Shown: positions 22,537 through 30,211 of the stretch, one piece after another
Layout of the letters: each line of letters opens with the position of its first letter
Position numbering within the stretch: the first letter of the stretch is position 1
Assembly: GCA_017992455.1 (NCBI GenBank)
Contig: JAGOOP010000014.1
Location: forward strand, 1 to 34,259
DNA: 34,259 nt
Origin: Candidatus Omnitrophota bacterium
GTDB taxonomy: Bacteria; Omnitrophota; Gorgyraeia; Gygaellales; Profunditerraquicolaceae
Direction of reading: 5' to 3'
Made by a program: the position numbers and the translations under genes
The notes under the pieces: model-generated
Told to the model about the DNA's origin: nothing
The model's database searches: none
Seen by the model: only the letters and a program-made list of their open reading frames with translations

Positions 22537-23595
22537 ATGAATGACCTGACCAGGAGCTTTCTTAAAGGTTCGTTAAAGAATCTGATGAAGATGCTCGAAG
22601 CGGGGGCAGGGGCTTTGTTCCTGTTCAATCCGGACGCCGGGTCATTGGTGCTGGAATCTTTTCTGGGCGGCTCTGCCGACAGGGGGGGGCGGTTCTTCAG
22701 GCTCGTGCGCAGGCCCTGTATTTCCATTCCGCTGTTTGCCTCCGGGGAGTTTTTTGGTTTGATCAAGATCGGGACGCGGCCGGACGGAACCCCGTTCTCT
22801 GCGCAGGACCTGCGTTTTGCGAACGCATTGTGCGGGCATATATGCAGGATCGTCGAGGATCAGACGCGTTTTACCTGTCAACGCAGCGGCCTCGATCGCG
22901 CCATACAGGAGAAGAGCTCTCTTGAGAAATTCGCCGTTGTCGGCAGCCTTGCCGCCGGCATTGCGGGCAGGGTCAACAGTCCGCTTGACGGAGCGCTTCG
23001 GTACGCCGGCCTTGTCCGGGCTCACCTGGACAACGATGAGCGCCGTAAGGAATATCTTGCACTGATCAAACAGGGGCTTGAGCGCATAGCGGATATCACC
23101 GCATCGCTGGCAGGCTTGTACGGCCCTTCCTGCGGCTGTCCGGACCGTGAGGGATCCGTTGATATCCATCAACTGATCGATGAGGCGGTCGATGTTTTTT
23201 CTTCCTCATGCAAAGACACGATCAGGATCATTGTTCAGTATGACGGGCCGCTGCGGGTCAGGTCCGACCAGGCCGTGCGCCATGTTTTTACCAATATCAT
23301 CAAGAACGCGATCGAGGCCATGCCGGACGGAGGGACGCTGACCATTTCTTCGGAGGTCAAGCAGGCGGGGCTGCGGATCGTTTTCCAGGATACCGGCAGC
23401 GGCATAACGGCCGAGCATCAGCGGAAGATCTTCGAGCCGTTCTTTACGACAAAGCCCGAAGGCGCGGGCAGCGGGTTCGGCCTGGCGTTGTGTAAGGATA
23501 TCGTAGAACGTTATGGAGGACGCATCGGCGTAAAAAGCGCACCCGGACAGGGAAGCGCGTTTACGATCCTTTTCCCCAGGTCCATGCTCGCATAA
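22537..23595 (+). CDS. Histidine-kinase-like protein lacking the phospho-accepting histidine
   Basis: 352 residues from ATG 22537; an in-frame ATG at 22468 would add 23 residues and overlap the previous gene by 20 bases, and neither start has a strong ribosome site. Residues 1-115 look like a small GAF-type sensor domain. Residues about 130-195 are the dimerisation helix pair, but where related kinases read AHEINNPL this one reads A-G144-R-V-N-S-P-L: the histidine is Gly (codon GGC at 22966-22968) and the next Glu is Arg. The ATPase domain is intact, with TNIIKNAIEAM (N box), DTGSGI (G1), FEPFFTTKPEG (F) and GSGFGLALCKDIV (G2). It may bind ATP without autophosphorylating, or work with another kinase as a heterodimer. 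Confidence 0.85.
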   Translation: MNDLTRSFLKGSLKNLMKMLEAGAGALFLFNPDAGSLVLESFLGGSADRGGRFFRLVRRPCISIPLFASGEFFGLIKIGTRPDGTPFSAQDLRFANALCGHICRIVEDQTRFTCQRSGLDRAIQEKSSLEKFAVVGSLAAGIAGRVNSPLDGALRYAGLVRAHLDNDERRKEYLALIKQGLERIADITASLAGLYGPSCGCPDREGSVDIHQLIDEAVDVFSSSCKDTIRIIVQYDGPLRVRSDQAVRHVFTNIIKNAIEAMPDGGTLTISSEVKQAGLRIVFQDTGSGITAEHQRKIFEPFFTTKPEGAGSGFGLALCKDIVERYGGRIGVKSAPGQGSAFTILFPRSMLA

Positions 23596-23611
23596 AATAA
23601 CAGGGGGTTTT

Positions 23612-23989
23612 ATGTCACGAGGACGGGTGTTGATCGTCGACGACGATAAGGAATTCAGGGAGGAGCTGAGGGAAACACTTGACCTGTCCGGCTATGAAGT
23701 CATCGAGGTTGAGGACGCCCGCGTTGTGCAGGATACCGCCAGCCGCACGAGCCCCGACGTGATCGTCCTCGATCTGAAAATGGACGATATGAACGGGTTC
23801 GAAGTGGCGGAAGAGTTAAAGCGTTTTACCACGACCGTCGGCATTCCGGTCATCGCCATGACCGGTTTTTTCAGGGAAGACGAGCATGCGCCGCTTATGA
23901 ACATCTGCGGGATCACCACATGCATCAAAAAACCCTTCAATCCGCTTGACGTCATCGCCGCGATCGAAGCGGCGATGCGCGGGCGCTGA
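23612..23989 (+). CDS. Single-domain response regulator (paralog B)
   Basis: 125 residues; a G-rich ribosome site (AGGGGG) precedes the ATG. Receiver residues are complete: VDDDKEF, phospho-Asp in VIVLDLKMDD, Thr in IAMTGFF, Lys in CIKKPFNPLDV. There is no output domain, so it signals through a partner or acts as a phosphate sink. Strong resemblance along the whole length to the receiver at 22098-22487 points to duplication, with the kinase-like gene caught between the copies. Confidence 0.9.
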   Translation: MSRGRVLIVDDDKEFREELRETLDLSGYEVIEVEDARVVQDTASRTSPDVIVLDLKMDDMNGFEVAEELKRFTTTVGIPVIAMTGFFREDEHAPLMNICGITTCIKKPFNPLDVIAAIEAAMRGR

Positions 23990-24000
23990 TCTCTTTTTTA

Positions 24001-24029
24001 TTGCCTTAGAAATCCCGCCGCGATATAAT
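24001..24029 (+). promoter_or_regulatory. Promoter of the diguanylate cyclase gene
   Basis: TTGCCT at 24001-24006 and a perfect TATAAT at 24024-24029 with 17 bases between. A second TATAAT at 24037-24042 lacks a suitable -35. AGAGGAGGG follows before the ATG at 24058, so the leader is about 20 bases. The cyclase can therefore be transcribed apart from the receiver-kinase genes upstream. Confidence 0.6.
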
Positions 24030-24057
24030 AATCCATTATAATCTCAGAGGAGGGCGC

Positions 24058-24960
24058 ATGGAACGCGAGAAGATCATTGTCGTTCAGGCAGGCCCGTATG
24101 TCAGCAAGACGATGAATGAAAGTCTCAAGGATTACGATGTTTATAACCTGGAATCATACGATAAGGCGCAGGAGCTGTACAAGAGCGGGAAATTTCATAC
24201 GATCGTGACGGAACTCGATCCCAAAGAAGGCAATGCGATCGAAATGGTCACCAAGCTTCAGGCCCATGACATCGATGTCCCCATTATCGTGGTGACCACG
24301 CATGATTCAGTCCCGGTCGCGGTGGAGGCCATGAAAGCAGGGGCGTACGATTATATCACTACGCCGTTCAATCTTGACGAGCTGCAGCTCGTGGTCCAGC
24401 ATGCGCTCGAGCGCAAACGGCTCAAGGAAGAGGTCAAGGAAAAGAGGCATTTCCAGGAAATGGCGATCATGGACGGCCTGACCATGATATATAACCGCGC
24501 GTATTTCGACGAATTGATCCGCAGGGAAGAGGACCGCGCGCGGCGGTATCCGCAGAAATTCTCGCTGCTCATGATCGATCTGGACGATTTCAAGAAATAC
24601 AACGATTCCTACGGGCATCCTGCGGGGGACTCGATCCTGAAACATGTCGCCCAGCTTTTTCAAAGGACGATCCGTACCTCCGACTTTGTCGCCCGGTACG
24701 GCGGCGAGGAATTCGTCATCATTACCCCTCATACGGATAAGATCCACGCGTCGGTCCTTGCCTCGCGGCTGTTGTCGATGGTCAATAAATCCATCATCCA
24801 GGTCGACGAGAAGACGCCGCTTTCGGTGACGGTCAGCATAGGGCTTGCGACATTCGGCGACGACGCCTCTGCGAGGGATGCGCTTATCCAGAGCGCCGAT
24901 AAAGCGCTGTATCAGGCAAAACAGCTGGGTAAGAACCGGGTATGTCTTTTTGGGACATGA
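24058..24960 (+). CDS. Diguanylate cyclase with degenerate receiver domain
   Basis: 300 residues with a strong ribosome site (GAGGAGGG). The C-terminal GGDEF domain makes cyclic di-GMP from two GTP: G215-G-E-E-F219 active site, and R206-T-S-D209 five residues before it, the inhibitory product-binding site, so feedback control is expected. The N-terminal 120 residues have the receiver fold pattern (VPIIVVTTHDSVPVAVEAMK, AGAYDYITTPFNLDEL), but the acidic pair is Q10-A11, the phospho-Asp position reads Glu (E52 in VTELDP), and the conserved Lys is Thr (T102). It cannot be phosphorylated in the normal way and may be locked by the Glu or respond to something else. Confidence 0.9.
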   Translation: MEREKIIVVQAGPYVSKTMNESLKDYDVYNLESYDKAQELYKSGKFHTIVTELDPKEGNAIEMVTKLQAHDIDVPIIVVTTHDSVPVAVEAMKAGAYDYITTPFNLDELQLVVQHALERKRLKEEVKEKRHFQEMAIMDGLTMIYNRAYFDELIRREEDRARRYPQKFSLLMIDLDDFKKYNDSYGHPAGDSILKHVAQLFQRTIRTSDFVARYGGEEFVIITPHTDKIHASVLASRLLSMVNKSIIQVDEKTPLSVTVSIGLATFGDDASARDALIQSADKALYQAKQLGKNRVCLFGT

Positions 24961-24973
24961 TCATTCGCCATCG

Positions 24974-25801
24974 ATGACCGGAGACCGGCCTGCGGACGTT
25001 CTTTACCGGCAGTGGGATGCGGCCGGGGCAAAAGCCGCGCTTCTGCTCGTCCATGGTCTCGGCGGGCATGCGGGCAGGTGGGAGCCGCTTGCAGGGTACT
25101 TTTGCCCGCGGGCCGTCGCCTCGTATGCGCTGTGCCTCCGCGGCTTCGGCGACAGCCCGGGCGTCAAGGGGCATATTGATTCCTTCCGCACGTATCTCTC
25201 CGATATAGAAACCCTCGCCGGCATTATCAGCCATGAGCGTCCGCATTGTCCCATATTCCTGCTCGGTGAAAGCCTGGGCGGGCTTATCAGTTATCGTATG
25301 GCAGCGCGCGGGGGCGCGGCCTTCAGCGGATTGATCTGCCTGGCGCCTGCGTTCGCCGATACGCTGGAAATCGGCGCTTTGACGCGCTGTGCCATTTTTG
25401 TTTCGTCATTGTTCCGGCCGCAGACGCAATTCACCATGCCGTTCTCGTTATCGTCCTGCAGCAGGGACGAAGAGATGGTAAAGCTTTTTGAAGCTGATCC
25501 CCGGGAGCACCGGTTCGCAACCGGGAGGCTGCTTATTGAAACACTGTATGCGCAGCGCGCGGCGCGAAGGGATGCGGCCCGGGTGCGCATTCCCGTGCTT
25601 TTCTGCCTGAGCGGACGCGATGCGATCGTCAGCACCGATGCAAGCATGCGGGTCTTCGAAGCGCTTCAAACCCCGGATAAGGCGCTGAAGGTATATCCGG
25701 AGATGTATCACGCGCTTTCGATAGACCGCGGCAGGGAAGAGGTTTTTGAGGACATACATGCATGGATACGGGCGCATATGAACCGGGGGAACGGCGTATG
25801 A
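24974..25801 (+). CDS. Alpha/beta hydrolase, monoacylglycerol-lipase-like
   Basis: 275 residues from ATG 24974; the open frame continues upstream only as out-of-frame cyclase sequence. It has the Hydrolase_4 (serine aminopeptidase S33/monoglyceride lipase) pattern: LLVHGLGGHAGRWEPLAGYF, the nucleophile elbow GESLGGLIS, the acid in SGRDAIVS, and the His in MYHALSIDRG. Monoglyceride lipases release glycerol and a fatty acid. That reading is supported by context: its stop overlaps the glycerol kinase start in an ATGA junction. No signal peptide, so cytosolic. No good ribosome site is visible. Substrate is inference. Confidence 0.82.
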   Translation: MTGDRPADVLYRQWDAAGAKAALLLVHGLGGHAGRWEPLAGYFCPRAVASYALCLRGFGDSPGVKGHIDSFRTYLSDIETLAGIISHERPHCPIFLLGESLGGLISYRMAARGGAAFSGLICLAPAFADTLEIGALTRCAIFVSSLFRPQTQFTMPFSLSSCSRDEEMVKLFEADPREHRFATGRLLIETLYAQRAARRDAARVRIPVLFCLSGRDAIVSTDASMRVFEALQTPDKALKVYPEMYHALSIDRGREEVFEDIHAWIRAHMNRGNGV

Positions 25802-27300
25802 AATATATTCTTGCGATCGACCAGGGTACGACCGGCAGCAGGGCGGTGATCTATGACAATGCCGGAAGATGCGTCGTCAGCGCATACGAGGAGTTCAGGC
25901 AGTATTTCCCCGCGCCCGGATGGGTCGAGCATGATCCGCTGGAGATATGGCAGAGCGTCAGGAACTCGGTCAATAAAGTCGTGCGGCAGGTCCCGCGCTC
26001 GTCGATCCTTGCCGTCGGGATCACGAACCAGCGCGAAACCGCAGTGGTCTGGGACCGCGAAACGGGAAAGCCCGTCCACCGCGCGATCGTCTGGCAGTGC
26101 CGCAGGACCGCAGAAAGATGCCGGGCGCTGAAGAACAGGCCCGGGGAGAGCGCGTTTTTCAGGGAGCGGACCGGATTGCCGATCGACGCGTATTTTTCCG
26201 CGACGAAGATCGAATGGATCCTGAAGAACGTCAAAGGCGCTGCGCAAAAAGCCCGCTGCGGCAGGCTTTGCTTCGGAACGACCGACAGCTGGGTTTTGTG
26301 GAAATTGACCGGCGGCAGGTCCCATGCGACCGATTATACGAACGCATCCCGCACCATGCTTTTCAATATCGTCAGCCGCTCGTGGGATCGCGGCATCCTT
26401 AAGAAATTCGGCATTCCCGTTGATATGCTGCCGGAAGTCCGGCAATCCTCGGGCATATTCGGATATACGGATGAGTCAACAACCGCTTTGCCTGCCGGTA
26501 TTCCCGTCGCCGGCATCGCCGGAGACCAGCAGGCGGCGTTGTTCGGCCAGGCGTGTTTCAGCCCGGGCACGATCAAGAACACCTACGGCACGGGCGCGTT
26601 CATGCTGTTGAACACGGGCGCCCGGCGCATCAGGTCGAAATACGGCCTCATCACGACACTTGCATGCGGCAGGGACGGAGGCCCGGTGTACGCGCTCGAG
26701 GGATCGATCTTTATCGCAGGGGCAGCGGTCCAGTGGCTGCGCGACGGACTGAAGATCATACGCACTGCGGCCGATTCCGAGCCGGCAGCCCGCTCGGTCC
26801 CCGATACCGGCGGCGTGTATTTTGTTCCCGCGCTTGTCGGCATGGGCGCGCCATACTGGGATCCCGGATGCCGGGGGACCATAACGGGTATTACGCGGGG
26901 AACGACCGCGGCTCATATCATCCGCGCAGGGCTTGAAGCGATCTGCTATCAGGCCCGGGATGTGCTTGAGGCAATGCGCCGCGATTCGGGGCTTGCGGTC
27001 AGCCGGTTGAAAGTCGACGGCGGCGCTGCGAAGAACGATTTTCTGCTCCAGTTCCAGGCGGATATCATTGGATTACGCGTGGTCCGGCCCGTCGTCATCG
27101 AGAGCACGTCGCTGGGCGCGGCATATCTGGCAGGCCTGGCAACAGGGTTCTGGAAGGATACGGCGGCGATCACGCGATGCTGGCGCAGGGATAAGGATTT
27201 CAGGCCGCGCATGGCGCGCGCCCGGGCCCGGTCTTTGTATGACGGGTGGCGCAGCGCGGTCGCCAGAACGTTGTCAAGCACACGAAAGGCCGCATGGTGA
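25798..27300 (+). CDS. glpK: Glycerol kinase
   Basis: 500 residues from ATG 25798, the normal length. Phosphorylates glycerol to sn-glycerol 3-phosphate with ATP in the cytosol. Recognised from AIDQGTTGSRAVIYD at the start, the WVEHDPLEIW segment, ITNQRETAVVWDRETGKPVH, GTTDSWVLWKLTGG, AGDQQAALFGQACF and NTYGTGAFML (ATP site), and VDGGAAKNDFLLQFQADI (the FGGY signature region). GGGGGA lies before the start. It overlaps the upstream lipase-like gene and the downstream dehydrogenase gene, giving a compact glycerol operon. No glycerol facilitator gene is in view. Confidence 0.96.
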   Translation: MKYILAIDQGTTGSRAVIYDNAGRCVVSAYEEFRQYFPAPGWVEHDPLEIWQSVRNSVNKVVRQVPRSSILAVGITNQRETAVVWDRETGKPVHRAIVWQCRRTAERCRALKNRPGESAFFRERTGLPIDAYFSATKIEWILKNVKGAAQKARCGRLCFGTTDSWVLWKLTGGRSHATDYTNASRTMLFNIVSRSWDRGILKKFGIPVDMLPEVRQSSGIFGYTDESTTALPAGIPVAGIAGDQQAALFGQACFSPGTIKNTYGTGAFMLLNTGARRIRSKYGLITTLACGRDGGPVYALEGSIFIAGAAVQWLRDGLKIIRTAADSEPAARSVPDTGGVYFVPALVGMGAPYWDPGCRGTITGITRGTTAAHIIRAGLEAICYQARDVLEAMRRDSGLAVSRLKVDGGAAKNDFLLQFQADIIGLRVVRPVVIESTSLGAAYLAGLATGFWKDTAAITRCWRRDKDFRPRMARARARSLYDGWRSAVARTLSSTRKAAW

Positions 27301-28745
27301 AAACGCGCGATGTGCTTATCATAGGGGGCGGGGTTACCGGCACGGCGATCGCGCGGGAATTGTCGCAGTACCGCTGCAGGGTCGTTCTGTGCGAAAAAGA
27401 AGAGGAACTCGCGTTCGGGGTCTCGAAGTCCAACAGCGGCATTATCCATCCGGGAACGCAGAACCCTCCGGGTTCATTGAAAGGCAGGTTGTGTGTCGAG
27501 GGTAATGCGTTGACACGGGTTATCGCGCGCGAGCTCGGCGTGGATTTCAAGCAGGTCGGCGAATTGATCGTCGCGTTCGGGCAGAACGATATGCTCCGCC
27601 TTGAGCAGATACGCAAAGACGCCGAGGCGCTCGGGGTCAAGGGTTTGCGCATGGTCGATCGTACGTGGCTGCGGGCGCATGAGCCGAACCTGAACCCCGA
27701 TATTCCCGCCGCATTGTACGCTCCCAGCGCCGGGATCATCAGCCCGTACCGGTGGGTGTATGATCTTGCGCAGAACGCGATGCAGAACGGGGTTGAAATA
27801 TTGACGCAGACGCGGGTGTCGGGTATTGCGCGCACCGGGGATGGGCATGAGCGGCCCGGTTTTCGCGTTATGACCGATACGCAGGAATTCGCGGCGCGGT
27901 TCGTGGTCAATTGCGCGGGGTTGTTCGCGGATGAGGTCGCCCGCATGGCAGGGATCGTTGATCTTTCCATAAAGCCGCGCAAGGGAGAGGAGTTCATCCT
28001 CGACAGGAAAAAGGAGCATTTGACCAACCATCTCATTTTCCCGCTGCCGACGCCGACGTCGAAAGGCGTGCTCATGATCAAGACGTCCGACGGAAATCCG
28101 ATGATCGGACCGTCCGCGCAGGACGTCGATGACAAAGACGATCTTTCGACGACCGCGGAAGGGCTGCGCAAGGTCCTGGCGGACGCGCGCAGGCTTGTCC
28201 CTTCGGTGAACGAACGGGATATCATCGCGTATTTCGCGGGCCTGCGTCCCGCGGCGGGTGACGATTTTATCATACGCCATGAGGATGCGGCGCCGGGCAT
28301 GGTCACGGTGGCCGGCATCCAGTCCCCTGGTTTGACGTGCGCGCCGGCGATCGCCCGGATGGTCGGGCGGATATTGAAAGAGCGGGGTTTGAGCCTGCGA
28401 AGGAAAATGTTCTTCCGCAGGTATCGCAGAGAGATGAACCATTTATTCTCCATTCCGCTGCCGAAAGCAGAGCGGCTTGTGCGCAAGGACCGGGCGTACG
28501 GCGACATCGTCTGCCGCTGCGAAATGGTTTCCGCCAAAGAGGTGTCGGATGCGATCGCGCAGGGCGCGACCACCATGGACGGGATCAAGTTCAGGACGCG
28601 CGCGCAGGCAGGCAGGTGCCACGGAAGCTTTTGCACTGCGCGGGTGATGAAGATGCTCGCGCAGGAGACCGGCAAAAAGGTCACGGAGGTCACCAAGCGC
28701 GGGAAAGGTTCGGAGATAGTGCTCAGGGATACGGCGGATGATTAA
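27294..28745 (+). CDS. glpA: GlpA-like FAD-dependent glycerol-3-phosphate dehydrogenase with BFD-type [2Fe-2S] domain
   Basis: 483 residues from ATG 27294; GTG 27297 is one codon shorter, and GAAAGG at 27284-27289 could serve either. The N-terminal FAD-binding motif is DVLIIGGGVTGTAIAREL. The DAO-type body follows (KSNSGIIHPG, GELIVAFGQ, ISPYRWVYDLAQNAM, AGLRPAAGDDF). The last 90 residues form a BFD-like cysteine domain: CRCEM, then GRCHGSFC. This is the anaerobic GlpA type, which oxidises glycerol 3-phosphate to dihydroxyacetone phosphate and passes electrons to partner flavoproteins. The next two genes are the usual companions of this type. The classical GlpC membrane anchor is absent. Confidence 0.88.
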   Translation: MVKTRDVLIIGGGVTGTAIARELSQYRCRVVLCEKEEELAFGVSKSNSGIIHPGTQNPPGSLKGRLCVEGNALTRVIARELGVDFKQVGELIVAFGQNDMLRLEQIRKDAEALGVKGLRMVDRTWLRAHEPNLNPDIPAALYAPSAGIISPYRWVYDLAQNAMQNGVEILTQTRVSGIARTGDGHERPGFRVMTDTQEFAARFVVNCAGLFADEVARMAGIVDLSIKPRKGEEFILDRKKEHLTNHLIFPLPTPTSKGVLMIKTSDGNPMIGPSAQDVDDKDDLSTTAEGLRKVLADARRLVPSVNERDIIAYFAGLRPAAGDDFIIRHEDAAPGMVTVAGIQSPGLTCAPAIARMVGRILKERGLSLRRKMFFRRYRREMNHLFSIPLPKAERLVRKDRAYGDIVCRCEMVSAKEVSDAIAQGATTMDGIKFRTRAQAGRCHGSFCTARVMKMLAQETGKKVTEVTKRGKGSEIVLRDTADD

Positions 28746-29712
28746 GAAAGACCTGGTCATCGTCGGCGGCGGGCCTGCCGGCATGGCAGCGGCGCTCGCC
28801 GCGCATGAGGCGGGCGTGCGGGATATACTGCTTCTGGAGCGGGACCAGTATCTCGGAGGGATCCTGAATCAATGCATCCATACCGGATTCGGCATATACC
28901 ATTTCAAAGAGCTTTTGACCGGGCCCGAATACGCGGGCAGGTTCATCTCTGCCGTCGAGCGAACGCGCGCCATTGACGTGAGCCTCAGGTCGTTCGTGGT
29001 CAAATTGACGCCGGACCGGGTGCTGACGTTCCTGAGGCCCGGCAGGATGGAGACCGTTCGGGCACGGGCGCTCGTCATGGCAACGGGCTGCCGCGAGCGC
29101 ACGCGGGAGATGATCCATATACCCGGCACCCGGCCGGCAGGGATCTTTTCAGCGGGACTTGCGCAGAAGCTTATCAACATCGAAGGGTTGATCCCGGGCA
29201 GGGAAGCGGTCATCATCGGTTCCGGGGACATCGGGTTGATCATGGCGCGCAGGCTGACGCTGGAGGGCGCGAAGGTGAAGGCGGTCATCGAGATCCAGAA
29301 AGCGAGCCGCGGCCTTATGCGCAATGTCGTGCAGTGCGTGCAGGATTTCGATATTCCGATGTACTTCAATCACCGGATATCGCGTATCTGCGGGTCCCGC
29401 AGGGTTGAAAAGGTAGCGGTGGTGCGCGTGGACGAACAGGGCAATGACGTGGCTGGATCCGGTTTCGAGATCGGGTGTGATACGATCCTGGTGTCGGTGG
29501 GATTGATACCCGAGAACGAGCTTATCGAGATGGCAGGAGCCGGGATCGAGCCTGCGACGAACGCGCCTGTGTCGAGCGCGTTGAACACCACGTCTATCCC
29601 CGGCGTGTTCGCGTGCGGGAATTGTTACCGCGTGTATGATCTTGTCGATTCAGTGACCAAAGATGCGCAGGAATGCGGCCGGATGGCTGCGCAATTTCTC
29701 AAGGCATCATGA
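28738..29712 (+). CDS. NAD(P)/FAD-dependent oxidoreductase, glycerol operon partner
   Basis: 324 residues. Two dinucleotide-binding motifs: LVIVGGGPAGMAAALAA at the N-terminus (FAD) and AVIIGSGDIGLIMARRL near residue 160 (NAD(P)H). A middle segment (MATGCRERTREMIHIPGTRP) and the end (GVFACGNCYRVYDLVDSVTK) are typical of the flavoprotein found beside GlpA and DUF1667 in Thermotoga and Firmicutes. It is thought to carry electrons from the dehydrogenase, but its acceptor is not shown by the sequence. It overlaps the previous gene by eight bases and the next by four. Confidence 0.85.
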   Translation: MIKKDLVIVGGGPAGMAAALAAHEAGVRDILLLERDQYLGGILNQCIHTGFGIYHFKELLTGPEYAGRFISAVERTRAIDVSLRSFVVKLTPDRVLTFLRPGRMETVRARALVMATGCRERTREMIHIPGTRPAGIFSAGLAQKLINIEGLIPGREAVIIGSGDIGLIMARRLTLEGAKVKAVIEIQKASRGLMRNVVQCVQDFDIPMYFNHRISRICGSRRVEKVAVVRVDEQGNDVAGSGFEIGCDTILVSVGLIPENELIEMAGAGIEPATNAPVSSALNTTSIPGVFACGNCYRVYDLVDSVTKDAQECGRMAAQFLKAS

Positions 29713-30080
29713 AAAAAGAATTGATCTGCATAGAATGCCCGAAAGGGTGTACAATGGCCGTTGAGGTCGAGAACGGCAAAGCGGCCCGTGTCAGCGGCAA
29801 CATGTGCCCGAAAGGGGCTGAGTATGCGGCTGCTGAGATCGAGGATCCCCGGCGCATATTGACCGCAACGGTTCTATGCGAAGGGCTTGATATCCGCATG
29901 CTGCCGGTCAGGACCGATACGCCCATTTCGAAGACAGTGATCATGCAGGCAATGGATGCGGTCAGGAAGATCAGGGTGGATCGCCCGGTCAGGGCAGGCG
30001 ACGTCATCGCAGATGACTTTTTCAACGCCCGCCTCATCGCCACCCGCACTACCAAATACCAAGACGCTTTAGCTATATAG
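29709..30080 (+). CDS. DUF1667 protein
   Basis: 123 residues from ATG 29709, which overlaps the preceding TGA. Cysteines near the N-terminus (CIECPKGCTM) and NMCPKGAEYA fit DUF1667, a small protein that regularly accompanies GlpA-type dehydrogenases and may bind a metal centre. The body carries LTATVLCEGLDIRMLPVRTD and VDRPVRAGDVIADD. The last codons (from 30061) lie inside the palindromic element, so the final residues QDALAI and the stop may have been supplied by an insertion. Confidence 0.88.
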   Translation: MKKELICIECPKGCTMAVEVENGKAARVSGNMCPKGAEYAAAEIEDPRRILTATVLCEGLDIRMLPVRTDTPISKTVIMQAMDAVRKIRVDRPVRAGDVIADDFFNARLIATRTTKYQDALAI

Positions 30081-30195
30081 ATGCGGGACAATGGTTTACA
30101 ATTTAATTCTTTTTGATCATATTGAGACCAAAATATCACGCGGGTGGAATTAAATTGTAAGTTATTGTGGTGTAATCGGTTATCTAAAGCGTCTT
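30061..30195. repeat. 135-bp nested palindromic element (MITE-like)
   Basis: Outer ends are a perfect 12-bp inverted repeat: AAGACGCTTTAG (30061-30072) and CTAAAGCGTCTT (30184-30195). Inside is a perfect 14-bp inverted repeat: TTACAATTTAATTC (30096-30109) and GAATTAAATTGTAA (30147-30160), with 37 bases between. The element is much richer in A and T than its surroundings, starts inside the DUF1667 gene and ends 16 bases before cysK. It encodes no protein. It could be a non-autonomous mobile element, or a folded leader RNA or operator region for cysK. The outer motif also occurs at 13713-13724. Confidence 0.7.
30095..30123 (+). promoter_or_regulatory. Weak candidate promoter for the cysK operon
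   Basis: TTTACA at 30095-30100 and CATATT at 30118-30123, 17 bases apart. The -35 overlaps the left inner arm of the palindromic element, so transcripts would start near 30130 and include only the right arm. The -10 box is poor (4 of 6), so this is tentative. Confidence 0.3.
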
Positions 30196-30211
30196 CTTCA
30201 GAGGAGGAAGT

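Noticed and set aside
23980-24000. Terminator after the receiver at 23612-23989 (GC-rich end followed by TTTTTTA)
   Set aside because: The only stem is GCGC-GG-GCGC with a two-base loop and the T run is offset by several bases; too weak to call.
24037-24042. Second TATAAT before the diguanylate cyclase gene
   Set aside because: The -35 position reads CCCGCC; the box at 24024-24029 has a better partner.
27200-28696. Nearly 500-codon open frame on the minus strand
   Set aside because: It is antiparallel to the glpA-like gene, whose FAD motif and cysteine domain are unmistakable; the reverse translation is Ser/Arg-rich and shows no family motif. GC-rich coding DNA often leaves such shadows.
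30096-30160. Possible CRISPR repeat-like AT-rich sequence (TTTACAATTTAATTC)
   Set aside because: There is only one pair in inverted orientation, no regular spacers and no cas genes.
30081-30211. SAM, TPP or T-box riboswitch before cysK-thiM
   Set aside because: None of the conserved core words of these classes can be found; the palindromes explain the structure seen.
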